Below are positions 1 to 10,167 of a DNA stretch of 64,000 nt, in pieces (position 1 is the stretch's first letter; each line of letters opens with the position of its first letter). The position numbers and the translations under genes were made by a program. Origin of the DNA: Clostridia bacterium (GTDB lineage: Bacteria; Bacillota; Clostridia; Oscillospirales; CAG-272). The stretch spans positions 186,001-250,000 of the forward strand of contig JAFTKM010000007.1 of assembly GCA_017453245.1 (NCBI GenBank), given 5' to 3'. Below the pieces are notes generated by a model. The model had not been told where the DNA came from. It searched no databases and saw nothing but the letters and a program-made list of their open reading frames with translations.

Positions 1-6
1 GTTTAA

Positions 7-1902
<1,896 letters not shown>

Positions 1903-1930
1903 GTCGTATTTGTAAATAATAATTAGCATT

Positions 1931-1968
1931 TTCGGGGTAAGAGGGCGCAAAAACCTTCTTACTCCGAA
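1931..1968 (+). other. dnaK-dnaJ intergenic hairpin
   Basis: Stem of about 14 bp (TTCGGGGTAAGAGG against CCTTCTTACTCCGAA, one bulge) with a short loop, not followed by a T-run. It is therefore unlikely to be a full terminator. It may stabilise the 3' end of dnaK mRNA or set the dnaK:dnaJ ratio; that role is inferred from position only. Confidence 0.5.
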
Positions 1969-2017
1969 ATGTGAGTTATAAATATTTTTATCGACTCTAA
2001 CTTATAAAGGTATAGAT

Positions 2018-3166
2018 ATGGCAGAAAACAAGAGAGATTATTACGAGGTGCTCGGCCTATCAAAGGGAGCGAGCGCTGACGAAATAAAAAAGGCCTATCG
2101 CGGCCTTGCAAAAAAGTATCACCCCGATATGAACCCCGGCGACAAGGAGGCCGAGGCAAAGTTCAAGGAGGTCAACGAGGCGTACGCAGTCCTCTCGGAT
2201 GACGAGAAGAGACAGAAGTACGATCAGTTTGGACACGCGGCGTTCGATCCCGCGTCCGGCGGCTCCGGCTTCGGAGGCTTTGGGGGATTTGACGGCTTCG
2301 ACTTCTCCGATCTCTTCTCATCCTTCTTCGGCGGCGGCAGAAGCTCACAGCAGACGAGAAATGCTCCCCAAAGAGGCGACGATATTGCGACCAGAGTCAC
2401 CGTTTCCTTTGAGGAGGCGGCATTCGGATGCAGAAAAGAGGTCAACTTCGCAAGAGTCGAGGGCTGTAAGGATTGTGGCTCAACCGGTGCAGCAAAGGGT
2501 ACAAAACCCGAGACCTGCCAGAATTGTAAGGGCCGAGGCCACGTAACCGTACAGCAGCAGACTATTTTCGGCTACACACAGACACAGAAGCCCTGCTCTA
2601 ACTGTCGCGGAACGGGTAAGATCATCAAAACACCCTGCCAGAACTGTAACGGCAAGGGATTTGTTAAGGTTAATAAGAAGCTTGAGGTCAATATCCCCGC
2701 GGGTATCGACTCATATCAGAACATAGTTCTCCGCGGTCAGGGCTCCGCAGGCAGAAACGGCGGTCCGAGCGGCGATCTTATCATTGAGGTAAGAGTTAAG
2801 ACTCACGACTTCTTCACCCGAGAAGGCAACGACCTCTACTGCGAGGTACCGATCTCCTTTACCGAGGCGGCTCTCGGAGCAGAGATTAAGATCCCTATGC
2901 TTGACGGCTCAAACGAGAAGGTCACCATTCCCGAGGGTACTCAATCCGGCAAATCCTTCACTCTCCGCGGTAAGGGTATAGTTGACATAAACAACCCGAA
3001 GCGTCAGGGTAACATCATCGTTACCGTGAACGTTGAAACACCTAAGAATCTCACCAAGGAGCAGAAGGATATTCTCAGAAGCTTTGAAGAGACGTTCGGC
3101 AAAAAAGGCGGAAGCGACACAAGCACAGAAAGAGAAAGCTTCTTTAAGAAAATCTTCGGTAAGTGA
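2018..3166 (+). CDS. dnaJ: Co-chaperone DnaJ (Hsp40)
   Basis: Stimulates the DnaK ATPase and hands over substrates. Seen: J domain at residues 3-70 with the invariant HPD ([10 protein letters not shown]), a Gly/Phe-rich linker, four zinc-finger repeats ([32 protein letters not shown]) and two C-terminal beta domains; 382 residues, normal for type I DnaJ. The first zinc repeat has Ser in place of the usual Gly of CxxCxGxG. An AAAGG sequence lies 8 bases before the ATG. It follows dnaK in an operon and is closed by the terminator at 3201. Confidence 0.97.
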   Translation: MAENKRDYYEVLGLSKGASADEIKKAYRGLAKKYHPDMNPGDKEAEAKFKEVNEAYAVLSDDEKRQKYDQFGHAAFDPASGGSGFGGFGGFDGFDFSDLFSSFFGGGRSSQQTRNAPQRGDDIATRVTVSFEEAAFGCRKEVNFARVEGCKDCGSTGAAKGTKPETCQNCKGRGHVTVQQQTIFGYTQTQKPCSNCRGTGKIIKTPCQNCNGKGFVKVNKKLEVNIPAGIDSYQNIVLRGQGSAGRNGGPSGDLIIEVRVKTHDFFTREGNDLYCEVPISFTEAALGAEIKIPMLDGSNEKVTIPEGTQSGKSFTLRGKGIVDINNPKRQGNIIVTVNVETPKNLTKEQKDILRSFEETFGKKGGSDTSTERESFFKKIFGK

Positions 3167-3200
3167 GATTTTTGCAAATTATAGTTGTCATTTTAATAAA

Positions 3201-3236
3201 AAAGCAGGACTAAAACGTAAAGTCCTGCTTTTTTTA
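3201..3236 (+). terminator. Rho-independent terminator after dnaJ
   Basis: AAGCAGGACT stem pairs with AGTCCTGCTT across a TAAAACGTAA loop, with A-runs and T-runs on either side. It can serve dnaJ on plus and the ASCH gene on minus. Confidence 0.9.
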
Positions 3237-3285
3237 TTTTTTCTTCTCTTTGTCAAATCAGCTCAATTACAAGCGCAAGCGCGCC

Positions 3286-3606
3286 TTACTTCTCTACCCT
3301 TTCTTTTGGGTAATACTCGAGCATATCCGAGGGGTCTGCGACCTCATTCTCCTTATAGCCAATGGATATCTTATCGTGCTCGGAATAGAGCTCTGTAAAG
3401 CTCGGATAAACGAGCCTATCAAGAACCTTGACCGTCAGCTCTTCCCCGGTCTCTGTATTGGTAAACCTTATAAAATCGCCGCGGCAAATAAGCTGCCGCT
3501 TTTCATCATTAAGGCGCATCTCGACAGTTTTACTGCCGCAGCGTATAGCTTCAAATGGCTCTGAATTAAGATTCATAAGATGCGTCACGGAAGATTTGTT
3601 ACACAT
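3286..3606 (-). CDS. ASCH/PUA-like domain protein
   Basis: Small (106 residues) single-domain protein. The stretch NSEPFEAIRCGSKTVEMRLN followed by GDFIRFTNTETGEELTVKV matches the ASCH fold (PUA-like beta barrel), proposed for the family to bind RNA or modified nucleobases. No catalytic partner domain is present, so substrate and role are unknown. Start chosen at the first ATG because GGAG lies 6 bases before it. It is the last gene of a minus-strand pair with the histidine phosphatase 32 bp upstream. Confidence 0.75.
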   Translation of the reverse strand: MCNKSSVTHLMNLNSEPFEAIRCGSKTVEMRLNDEKRQLICRGDFIRFTNTETGEELTVKVLDRLVYPSFTELYSEHDKISIGYKENEVADPSDMLEYYPKERVEK

Positions 3607-3638
3607 AAAACGCTCCGAATAATTTAATTTTTACGGCT

Positions 3639-4322
3639 TTAGTGCTGAATAAACGTAACCAATTCACCAAGGTGAGAATCATTTGAATACGATATAGGCT
3701 TAAGCTCCCCATTTTTATATTCTATAATCGAATATGAGGCGTTCGTCGGGAATGGATACGCGTCAGCCCACTCATGCGCCTCCAGACCCGAAATTTTGCC
3801 CCACAGAGCGCGAATAGCCGCCGCGTGAGATGCAACAAGAATATTTCCCCCTTCGTGCTCACACGCGATATTTTTAAGTCCCTCAGCCATTCTTTCAGCC
3901 ATATTTACCACACTCTCGCCATTAGGAGCTGTAAAAGTGCCGAAATTCTGCCTCCAGCCTATCATAAATTCCTCGTGATGATGTTCTTTAAGGTGCAAAA
4001 CAGAGGCGTTTTCCCATTTACCGAAGAAAAGCTCGCGAAAATCAGCTTTTTTCATCACCTTTAAGCCCCTTTTCTCAGCGTGAGGCTCAGCCGTATGCAC
4101 CGCTCTGATAAGATCGCTTGAGTAAATTGCCGCAAAATCCACGCCCGAAAGCGCTTCAGCGGTCTTTTTTGCCTGCTCAAGGCCTAATTCTGTCAAATCG
4201 AGGTCTGTATGACCAAGACAGATGCGATTCAGATTACCAACACTCTCACCGTGACGTACAAGATAAATTCTAGTTACTTTTTCGTTATCACTTGTTTTAA
4301 CCACAGTTTTATCAATATTCAT
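3639..4322 (-). CDS. Histidine phosphatase family protein (phosphoglycerate mutase-like)
   Basis: Cytosolic branch-1 histidine phosphatase of 227 residues. The phosphohistidine motif LVRHGESVGN is at about residues 21-30, a downstream E (RELFFGKWE) provides the general acid/base, and the second core His is in LVASHAAAIRALW. The family includes cobalamin-phosphate phosphatases, broad sugar phosphatases and cofactor-dependent mutases; residues here do not separate these and no cobalamin genes are nearby. GAGGA precedes the ATG. It opens onto the large AT-rich gene-free stretch, so its promoter should lie at 4323-4420. Confidence 0.85.
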   Translation of the reverse strand: MNIDKTVVKTSDNEKVTRIYLVRHGESVGNLNRICLGHTDLDLTELGLEQAKKTAEALSGVDFAAIYSSDLIRAVHTAEPHAEKRGLKVMKKADFRELFFGKWENASVLHLKEHHHEEFMIGWRQNFGTFTAPNGESVVNMAERMAEGLKNIACEHEGGNILVASHAAAIRALWGKISGLEAHEWADAYPFPTNASYSIIEYKNGELKPISYSNDSHLGELVTFIQH

Positions 4323-5733
4323 TTATATTCCTCATATTTCGTAATTATCTCTTTATTTTTAAGTAATTTATAACGCAAAATTACGCATTTTTATTCACAC
4401 AAAGTACAACGACTTTGAAGGTGAAAAAATTGCAATCAGCACACGTTCCTCAGCCAAGGCGCCAATCAAGACGGAGTAAACACATACGTATATCCTCATT
4501 TTTCCCCGAATATAAGCGTAAAATCATGTATTTTTCAGCTTCCACACATATATTATACACCACGGACGATTTTATTTCAAGTAGATAATCACACCATTTT
4601 TTAACCGATAAAATTAGCTGAATAAAATGAGTATTTATGCATTGAATGATGAATATTTATTTTTCGTATTAATTATAATTCAGGTTACTAAAACATAACA
4701 TTTTTGCACCAAAAACGCCTAATAACAATCTTGAATAAAAATATTGCTTCGTCCTTTTTACACCAAGAATATTCATTTATTCAAAAAATCGCGAATAAAT
4801 AGCCCGAGAAGAAAACCATCCTTCCATATTTTGCCATTTTTTATGTATAAAATAATAAAATAAGATATAAATCGCCAAATTTTGCGCCAAAAATAGGCCG
4901 TATAAATCATCCGAGAAGAAATCAGCCGGTTAACAGAACCCCCTGACCAGAACCAACTACAATCATTTTATTTACTTATGTTTATCAAAATATAGTCTAT
5001 TTTTATCATTTTTACGTCAATTATAGTCGTTTTCGCACCGATTTTTCGCTTGTTTTTGCTCCTTTTACACTTAAAATCAGCTTGTTTTAGGTGTTTTATG
5101 CCTCATTTCGACGTATCCGGCATAGATCTCGCTCGAAGCTGCCGACATACCTCCTATTTTACTCCAAAACATATAAAAAGAGGTGTTTTTGAGTGATTTT
5201 TGATTAAAATACGCTTATTTTAGTGTGTTTTATACGGTTTTTCAGTCTATTTTTATCAAAATTATGTATTCAAAACTTAATTCGTACATTCTATTACTAA
5301 GCTTTGTTTGAGGTTGTTTATGGTGTATTTTGTGCTAGTTTTGTGCTTTTTTTCTTCGTATTTTGCTTTATTTGCATTATTTTACTCCGTTTTTTAATCA
5401 AAAAAGACGTTTTTTCTCATTTTAAGCCGCTATATTCGGATTATAATGATACTATTTGTGCGATTTCCGTCATAATAATATATCTTATTTCAAAATATGT
5501 ATTACATCCGGCACGTTTTCCCCTCTGAACGAGATAATAACTCCTTTTTTTATTGTTTTTTCACGAAAATAGGCAAAAAGCGATCTAAAAACGCATTTGT
5601 TTACACTATTACAAGCATTTATTTATGCTTTTATTCAATTACAAATAGAATTTGATCCCATAGGCCTCCTGTTGCCTTCCGGTTTGTTTTTGATACGTTT
5701 TTTTATCTTTTTACATGTATTTAACACTTTTTT
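4323..5733. other. AT-rich gene-free region upstream of parA
   Basis: About 1.4 kb of strongly AT-rich DNA with no credible gene. Open frames within it are Phe/Ile-rich low-complexity translations without ribosome sites. Short motifs recur: CGAGAAGAAA near 4804 and 4911, and CTATTTTTATCA near 4997 and 5249. Near 5765 there is a 15-mer, TCAACATATCAACAT, that also occurs beside dnaA. Its place next to parS and parA suggests a segregation or origin-proximal role, but no clear cluster of DnaA boxes is visible here. Confidence 0.6.
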
Positions 5734-5755
5734 AAATGTTTCACGTGAAACATTT
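5734..5755. promoter_or_regulatory. parS: parS centromere site 1
   Basis: A perfect palindrome whose 16-bp core TGTTTCACGTGAAACA (5737-5752) is the bacterial parS consensus bound by ParB. The symmetry extends three bases on each side. It sits about 155 bp before parA. Confidence 0.96.
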
Positions 5756-5805
5756 CAGTGTTTATCAACATATCAACATATTTTTATATATTTTTAATTA
5801 ATATA

Positions 5806-5835
5806 TTGACATTTTGTTATATAATATGGTATAAT
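5806..5835 (+). promoter_or_regulatory. parA promoter
   Basis: TTGACA at 5806-5811 and TATAAT at 5830-5835 with an 18-bp spacer, a near-perfect vegetative sigma-A-type promoter about 75 bp before parA and immediately downstream of parS. ParB loading at parS could therefore affect it. Confidence 0.8.
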
Positions 5836-5909
5836 TATTATGTTGAAATGTTTGAAAATTACCATTTTTCACATTTTTTCTAATCAAAATTAATATTTCG
5901 GAGATAATA

Positions 5910-6674
5910 ATGGCAAAGGTTGTTTCATTTTCTAATCAGAAGGGTGGAGTTGGTAAAACAACGTCTTGTGTCAACATCGCTGCACAGATTGCCAACAAAG
6001 GCAAGAAAGTCCTGATGATCGACATGGATCCGCAGGGAAACGCTACGAGCGGCCTCGGATTACCCAAATCTAAGATAAAAAGCACTATTTATGATGTAAT
6101 TATAGGCAGAGAAGACATAAAAAACGCTATAATTAAGACCAGATTCAAGAATTTATCGGTTGTCCCGGCTACAATCGACCTCGCAGGAGCAGAATTAGAG
6201 CTCTATGACCTCGAGGAGATGCCCACAAACTTTACTCAGATAGCTTTAGACTCTATAAAAGATGATTATGACTATATTTTTATAGATTGTCCTCCTTCTT
6301 TGGGTATGTTAACTGTAAAAGCGCTTTCTATATCAGACGGTGTTGTGATTCCTATGCAATGTGAGTTTTACTCGCTCGAAGGTATGTCTCAGCTCTTAAA
6401 TACAGTCAAAAAGATACGTCAATTATATAATCCTGAGCTCCAAATCGTAGGAATTCTCCTTACAATGTACAATGGAAGGCTTACTTTGACCGGTCAAGTT
6501 GTTGCAGAATTGAGAAAATACTACTCAGATTTACTGTTTAAGGTGCCAATTTCGCGTACAGTGCGTCTTTCTGAGGCTCCGGGATACGGTGAGCCTATCT
6601 GCTATCACGATCCTTACTGTAAAGGCTCTCTTGAGTATGCAGCAGTTGCAAAAGAGCTTCAATTGAGAATTTAA
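5910..6674 (+). CDS. parA: Chromosome partitioning ATPase ParA (Soj)
   Basis: Walker-type ATPase that segregates ParB-parS complexes and, in Bacillus and relatives, controls DnaA. Seen: deviant Walker A KGGVGKTT at residues 11-18, Walker A' around DMDPQGNA, Walker B IFIDCPPSLG; 254 residues, typical of Soj-like chromosomal ParA without an N-terminal HTH. GGAG lies 8 bases before the ATG. It is followed by a spacer with a second parS and then parB. Codon choice is somewhat more A/T-rich than in the gyr and rnf genes. Confidence 0.97.
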   Translation: MAKVVSFSNQKGGVGKTTSCVNIAAQIANKGKKVLMIDMDPQGNATSGLGLPKSKIKSTIYDVIIGREDIKNAIIKTRFKNLSVVPATIDLAGAELELYDLEEMPTNFTQIALDSIKDDYDYIFIDCPPSLGMLTVKALSISDGVVIPMQCEFYSLEGMSQLLNTVKKIRQLYNPELQIVGILLTMYNGRLTLTGQVVAELRKYYSDLLFKVPISRTVRLSEAPGYGEPICYHDPYCKGSLEYAAVAKELQLRI

Positions 6675-6721
6675 GACGGTTTTTCTGTGATATTTTCTTG
6701 TTTTACGGTGAAAAACACAAT

Positions 6722-6737
6722 TGTTTCACGTGAAACA
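6722..6737. promoter_or_regulatory. parS: parS centromere site 2
   Basis: Second perfect copy of TGTTTCACGTGAAACA, located between parA and parB. Two sites flanking parA are enough to seed a ParB partition complex. Confidence 0.96.
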
Positions 6738-6764
6738 TTACGTTAAACAACGTTAAACGCTAAG

Positions 6765-6789
6765 TTTTCAACAATTTTTATGTTGAAAA
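6765..6789. promoter_or_regulatory. Inverted pair of DnaA-box-like 9-mers before parB
   Basis: TTTTCAACA (6765-6773) and its exact reverse complement TGTTGAAAA (6781-6789), 7 bases apart. The same 9-mer recurs in the dnaA-dnaN spacer. It lies just upstream of the likely parB promoter and could be an operator or an auxiliary DnaA site. Confidence 0.4.
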
Positions 6790-6791
6790 AG

Positions 6792-6821
6792 TTGAAAACT
6801 GTGTAGTTTTTATAGTATATT
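6792..6821 (+). promoter_or_regulatory. Putative parB promoter
   Basis: TTGAAA at 6792-6797 and TATATT at 6816-6821 with an 18-bp spacer. If used, parB can be expressed separately from parA. Confidence 0.45.
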
Positions 6822-6879
6822 TTAAAACATTTTATAAGATAATTGACATTTGTTCAATATCTAAGAAAGGATACATAAA

Positions 6880-7770
6880 ATGGCAAGAAGAAGCAGCGGT
6901 CTCGGTAGAGGACTTGACGCGATTTTCCTCGAAAACACGTTAGAAAGCACCAATAATAAAGAAAACACCATAAATACACTCAAAATATCGCTTGTTGACC
7001 CCAAGAGTGACCAGCCCAGAAAGTATTTTGATAAGGAAGCTCTTGAGGAGCTCTCCGATTCGATAAGAGAAAACGGTCTTTTACAGCCCATTCTTGTAAG
7101 AGAATACGGTGAGGGAAGATACCAGATCATCGCAGGTGAGAGAAGATTCAGGGCTTGTAAGCTTGCAGGACTTACCGAAATTCCTGCAATCGTGCTCGAC
7201 AGAGACGACAAAGCGGCGGCGCAGATCGCCCTTATAGAGAACATCCAGAGAGAGGATCTTAATCCCCTTGAAGAAGCTCTCGCATACAGATCTCTTAAAG
7301 AAGAATACGATATGACTCAGGAGGAGCTCTCCGAGAGAATAGGCAAGTCACGTAGCGCTATCGCAAACTCTATCCGTCTTCTCGACCTTCCCGACGAGAT
7401 TCTCACTATGGTTGCCGCAAAAGAACTCAGCGCAGGCCACGCCCGCACGCTCCTCGGAGTTAAGGATAGAGAGGATATGATTCTTCTCGCTCAGTTTGCC
7501 GCAGAGCAGGACCTCTCCGTAAGACAGCTTGAGGAGCAGGTCAAGAAGATCAATAAGAAAAAGAAGCCCGCTCCCGAGGTTGAGGAGGAAGAGCCCTTCG
7601 TTGACTACTTCAGAGAGATGGAGCTCAAGATTCAGCGCCAGCTCGGCAGAAAGGTTAAGATTGCCGACAAGGGCTCAAAGAAAACTCTCACTCTCTTCTA
7701 CGAGGACAACGAGGATCTCGACGAGCTTCTCAAGCTTATCTGCGGCAAGGACTTCCTTGACGAGGATTAA
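6880..7770 (+). CDS. parB: Chromosome partitioning protein ParB (Spo0J)
   Basis: CTP-dependent DNA clamp that loads at parS. Seen: N-terminal RSSGLGRGLDAIF (the ParA-interaction region), the CTP/ParB boxes with QPRKYFD, ILVREYGEGRYQIIAGERRF and IENIQREDLNPLEEA, the HTH (TQEELSERIGKSRSAIANSIRLLDL) and a charged C-terminal dimer domain; 296 residues. AAAGGA precedes the ATG. It forms a segregation locus with parA and the two parS sites. In spore formers this protein also supports prespore chromosome capture. Confidence 0.97.
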   Translation: MARRSSGLGRGLDAIFLENTLESTNNKENTINTLKISLVDPKSDQPRKYFDKEALEELSDSIRENGLLQPILVREYGEGRYQIIAGERRFRACKLAGLTEIPAIVLDRDDKAAAQIALIENIQREDLNPLEEALAYRSLKEEYDMTQEELSERIGKSRSAIANSIRLLDLPDEILTMVAAKELSAGHARTLLGVKDREDMILLAQFAAEQDLSVRQLEEQVKKINKKKKPAPEVEEEEPFVDYFREMELKIQRQLGRKVKIADKGSKKTLTLFYEDNEDLDELLKLICGKDFLDED

Positions 7771-7789
7771 TTTCACTAACTAAAAAATG

Positions 7790-7826
7790 CAAAAAAGCCG
7801 ATCTTTTCGCAGAGATCGGCTTTTTA
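7790..7826 (+). terminator. Terminator between parB and the membrane protein gene
   Basis: AAAAAGCCGATCT stem pairs with AGATCGGCTTTTT across a TTCGCAG loop. The A and T tracts make it bidirectional, serving both convergent genes. Confidence 0.92.
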
Positions 7827-7847
7827 CTTAAATATGACAACTATTAT

Positions 7848-8414
7848 TTACTTTTTGGCACTTTCCAACAGATTATTTATTAAATTCAGCAATTCAGGCA
7901 TACAAGCAATAACAGAAACACATATAATAGCTATAAACACGCAGGATGCAACCGTTCTTGGAATCGAGGTGACGTATCTGTCAACGATATTCATAGCTCT
8001 GTCTTTATTTTCCTCGCTTATATAGAACTTCGCCTTCGCGAAATCTATCTTCTCGCTCTCGCGCCTTTCCGCCTTCGAGAGCGCCTTGTATTCCTCATAC
8101 TCATATTTTTTCTCACCGACTCTCGCCACGGTTTTGGTGAGAATATTATTTCCGGAGAACAGTCTTTTTACCATCCACGATTTATCAAGACCGAGCTCTC
8201 CAAGAGTCTTTGCATCTTCCTCGGAATCGGCGTTGTGTCTCATCAGCTGCATAACCACAGCTCTGATGCTGCCGCGGTAAAAGCTGAGATAGACAATACC
8301 AATCATAAGTACCGCAAAAGCGCCTAGAATAACCTTGTTAATCTCAAGATCAAATTTTATATTCTCATAATCGTTTAAATTAATGTCGAAGCATTTCTTC
8401 AAGACCTCAAACAT
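7848..8414 (-). CDS. Small membrane protein of unknown function
   Basis: 188 residues, not recognised. Two or three hydrophobic stretches are visible: near residues 23-44 (ILGAFAVLMIGIVYLSF) and near 155-175 (TVASCVFIAIICVSVIACM). A charged cytosolic loop between them contains KYEYEEYKALSKAERRESEK. The start is set at the internal ATG at 8414 because GGAGG lies 4 bases upstream; the longer open frame has no ribosome site. It is divergent from the carbohydrate operon and shares its promoter region. Confidence 0.7.
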   Translation of the reverse strand: MFEVLKKCFDINLNDYENIKFDLEINKVILGAFAVLMIGIVYLSFYRGSIRAVVMQLMRHNADSEEDAKTLGELGLDKSWMVKRLFSGNNILTKTVARVGEKKYEYEEYKALSKAERRESEKIDFAKAKFYISEENKDRAMNIVDRYVTSIPRTVASCVFIAIICVSVIACMPELLNLINNLLESAKK

Positions 8415-8527
8415 AAATCCTCCGTGTGTCTTTTTATACGACAATTATATACGATAACCACTCATAATGCAAGGTGTCGGGCTTATTGTTTAAAAAATAT
8501 TAAAAAACAGGAAAATGCCTTTCGTTA

Positions 8528-8556
8528 TTGACAGTCACCTCGCGTTGTGATAGAAT
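8528..8556 (+). promoter_or_regulatory. Promoter of the glycosidase operon
   Basis: Consensus TTGACA (8528-8533), 17-bp spacer, TAGAAT (8551-8556). A small inverted repeat GTATG-N4-CATAC (8563-8576) sits on the expected transcription start and could be an operator. Confidence 0.8.
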
Positions 8557-8661
8557 TAAGGCGTATGGCGGCATACGTCAAGCTTACCCCCTACCAAGAG
8601 GCGAATTTTCACGCTTACAGCCGCAACAGAACATTTGAACGAGTAACTTAGGGAGTTTTTT

Positions 8662-10155
8662 ATGAAAGTCGTAAATATAATGAATTTTGCCCGCTCCTAC
8701 GAGCCTCGCGACCTTGAAACCGAGAGAATGCTCGCGGATACAACGCGTAAGCAGCTCGATTTAGTCAACGAGATGGGTGTCCCCGCAACCTTTTTACTTC
8801 AGTACGACGTAATTTGCAACGATGAATTCGTGAAGATGATCAAGGAAAGGGCAGGGGAGAATATCGAGCTTGGCTTCTGGTATGAGGTCGTAGAGCCTCT
8901 CACAACCGCCTGCGGTATGCCCTACAATAGCAAGCGCGGCTGGAAGTGGGATTGGTACATCAACCCCGGCTTCAGCGTTGCCTATCCTTTACGCGAGCGC
9001 GAGGTCCTTATCAACGAGGCTATGCGTAAATTCCGCGAGGTATTCGGCTATTATCCGCGTACGGTCGGCTCCTGGCTTCTTGATACACATACAGTGAATT
9101 ATCTTTGCGATAATTACGAGATAGACGCGATTTGTTATTGCAGAGACCAGGTCAATACCGACGCTTATACGTTTGTCGGCGGCTACTTCAATCAGGGATA
9201 TTATCCATCGAGAAACAATTACTTCACCCCCGCGGCGAGCGAGGAGACGCAGATAAACGTGCCCGTATTCAGACTTCTCGGTCCCGACCCGATATACAAC
9301 TACGATAACGGAAAGTATAAGAGTGACGAGATCGATCGCGGTCCCTACACTATGGAGGTCGTATACAACACAGGCGGCAGAAACCCCAAAATCGTCGACT
9401 GGTATTTCGACAGCTATTACAACAACGAGAGCCTTGGCTTTGCGTATATGCAAATCGGTCAGGAGAACAGCTTCGCCGCTTACGATATTATCGAGCCCAT
9501 CGCGATGCAGATAGAGAAGGCAAAAAAGCTCGACGACGTCATATTCGAGAAGATGGGCGATACCGGACTTAACTTCAAGAAGAAATACTCCTCCACCCCC
9601 GCAACCGCGGTCTGCGCGCTGACTAATTGGGACTATTCCGACTGTCAGTCTGTTATATACGATTCCAAGCACTACACGGCAAATATTATGAGGGTAGACA
9701 ACAAGGTGTTTATCCGCGGTCTTTATCTGTTTGACGATAGGATCGCCGACGTGTACAACACGTCTCCTTGCACAACCTTTGACGCGGTTTACGAGAATAT
9801 GCCGATAGTCGATACGTACTATCAAAGAGGAGACACAGACGGTGGCTACGGCATCATTTTGGACGAGAGCGCGGCCCCCTTTACAGCGGCAAAAACCGAC
9901 GAGGAAGAGCTCACAGTTTCTTGGAATGATAAATCAGTGACATTTAAGGATAATTCGGTTATCATCAATAATTGTCAACTTAACTTTGCATATTCTATGG
10001 TTAACACCAAAATTGATGTAAAATCAGATCACATAATGTTTGAATACAAATCACATAAATATAGGCTTGACGTTTCCGGCGCGGATATTACAAGCGAAGA
10101 CGGCGTAATCAAAATTACCGGTGACAGAGTCACCCTCACCCCTTCCAAAATATAA
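8662..10155 (+). CDS. NodB/GH57-like barrel protein, putative carbohydrate-active enzyme
   Basis: 497 residues, cytosolic (no signal peptide), not closely recognised. The N-terminal 160 residues read like a polysaccharide-deacetylase or GH57-type barrel: PATFLLQYDV (residues 41-50), IELGFWYEV near 68-76 where deacetylases carry the metal-binding His motif, and FREVFGYYPRTVGSWLLDTH near 124-143. Metal-ligand histidines of NodB are not conserved, so hydrolase activity cannot be assumed. The C-terminal 150 residues look beta-rich. GGGAG lies before the ATG. The stop is 12 bp before the GH127 gene, so the two form one operon and probably act on one sugar substrate. Confidence 0.6.
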   Translation: MKVVNIMNFARSYEPRDLETERMLADTTRKQLDLVNEMGVPATFLLQYDVICNDEFVKMIKERAGENIELGFWYEVVEPLTTACGMPYNSKRGWKWDWYINPGFSVAYPLREREVLINEAMRKFREVFGYYPRTVGSWLLDTHTVNYLCDNYEIDAICYCRDQVNTDAYTFVGGYFNQGYYPSRNNYFTPAASEETQINVPVFRLLGPDPIYNYDNGKYKSDEIDRGPYTMEVVYNTGGRNPKIVDWYFDSYYNNESLGFAYMQIGQENSFAAYDIIEPIAMQIEKAKKLDDVIFEKMGDTGLNFKKKYSSTPATAVCALTNWDYSDCQSVIYDSKHYTANIMRVDNKVFIRGLYLFDDRIADVYNTSPCTTFDAVYENMPIVDTYYQRGDTDGGYGIILDESAAPFTAAKTDEEELTVSWNDKSVTFKDNSVIINNCQLNFAYSMVNTKIDVKSDHIMFEYKSHKYRLDVSGADITSEDGVIKITGDRVTLTPSKI

Positions 10156-10167
10156 GGAGAAAAAACA

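Noticed and set aside
3033..3564. Open frames across the end of dnaJ and antisense to the ASCH gene
   Set aside because: They cross a clear terminator and oppose a better supported gene.
5304..5797. Two Phe/Ile-rich open frames before parA
   Set aside because: Low-complexity translation of AT-rich DNA, no ribosome sites, and the second runs through the parS palindrome.
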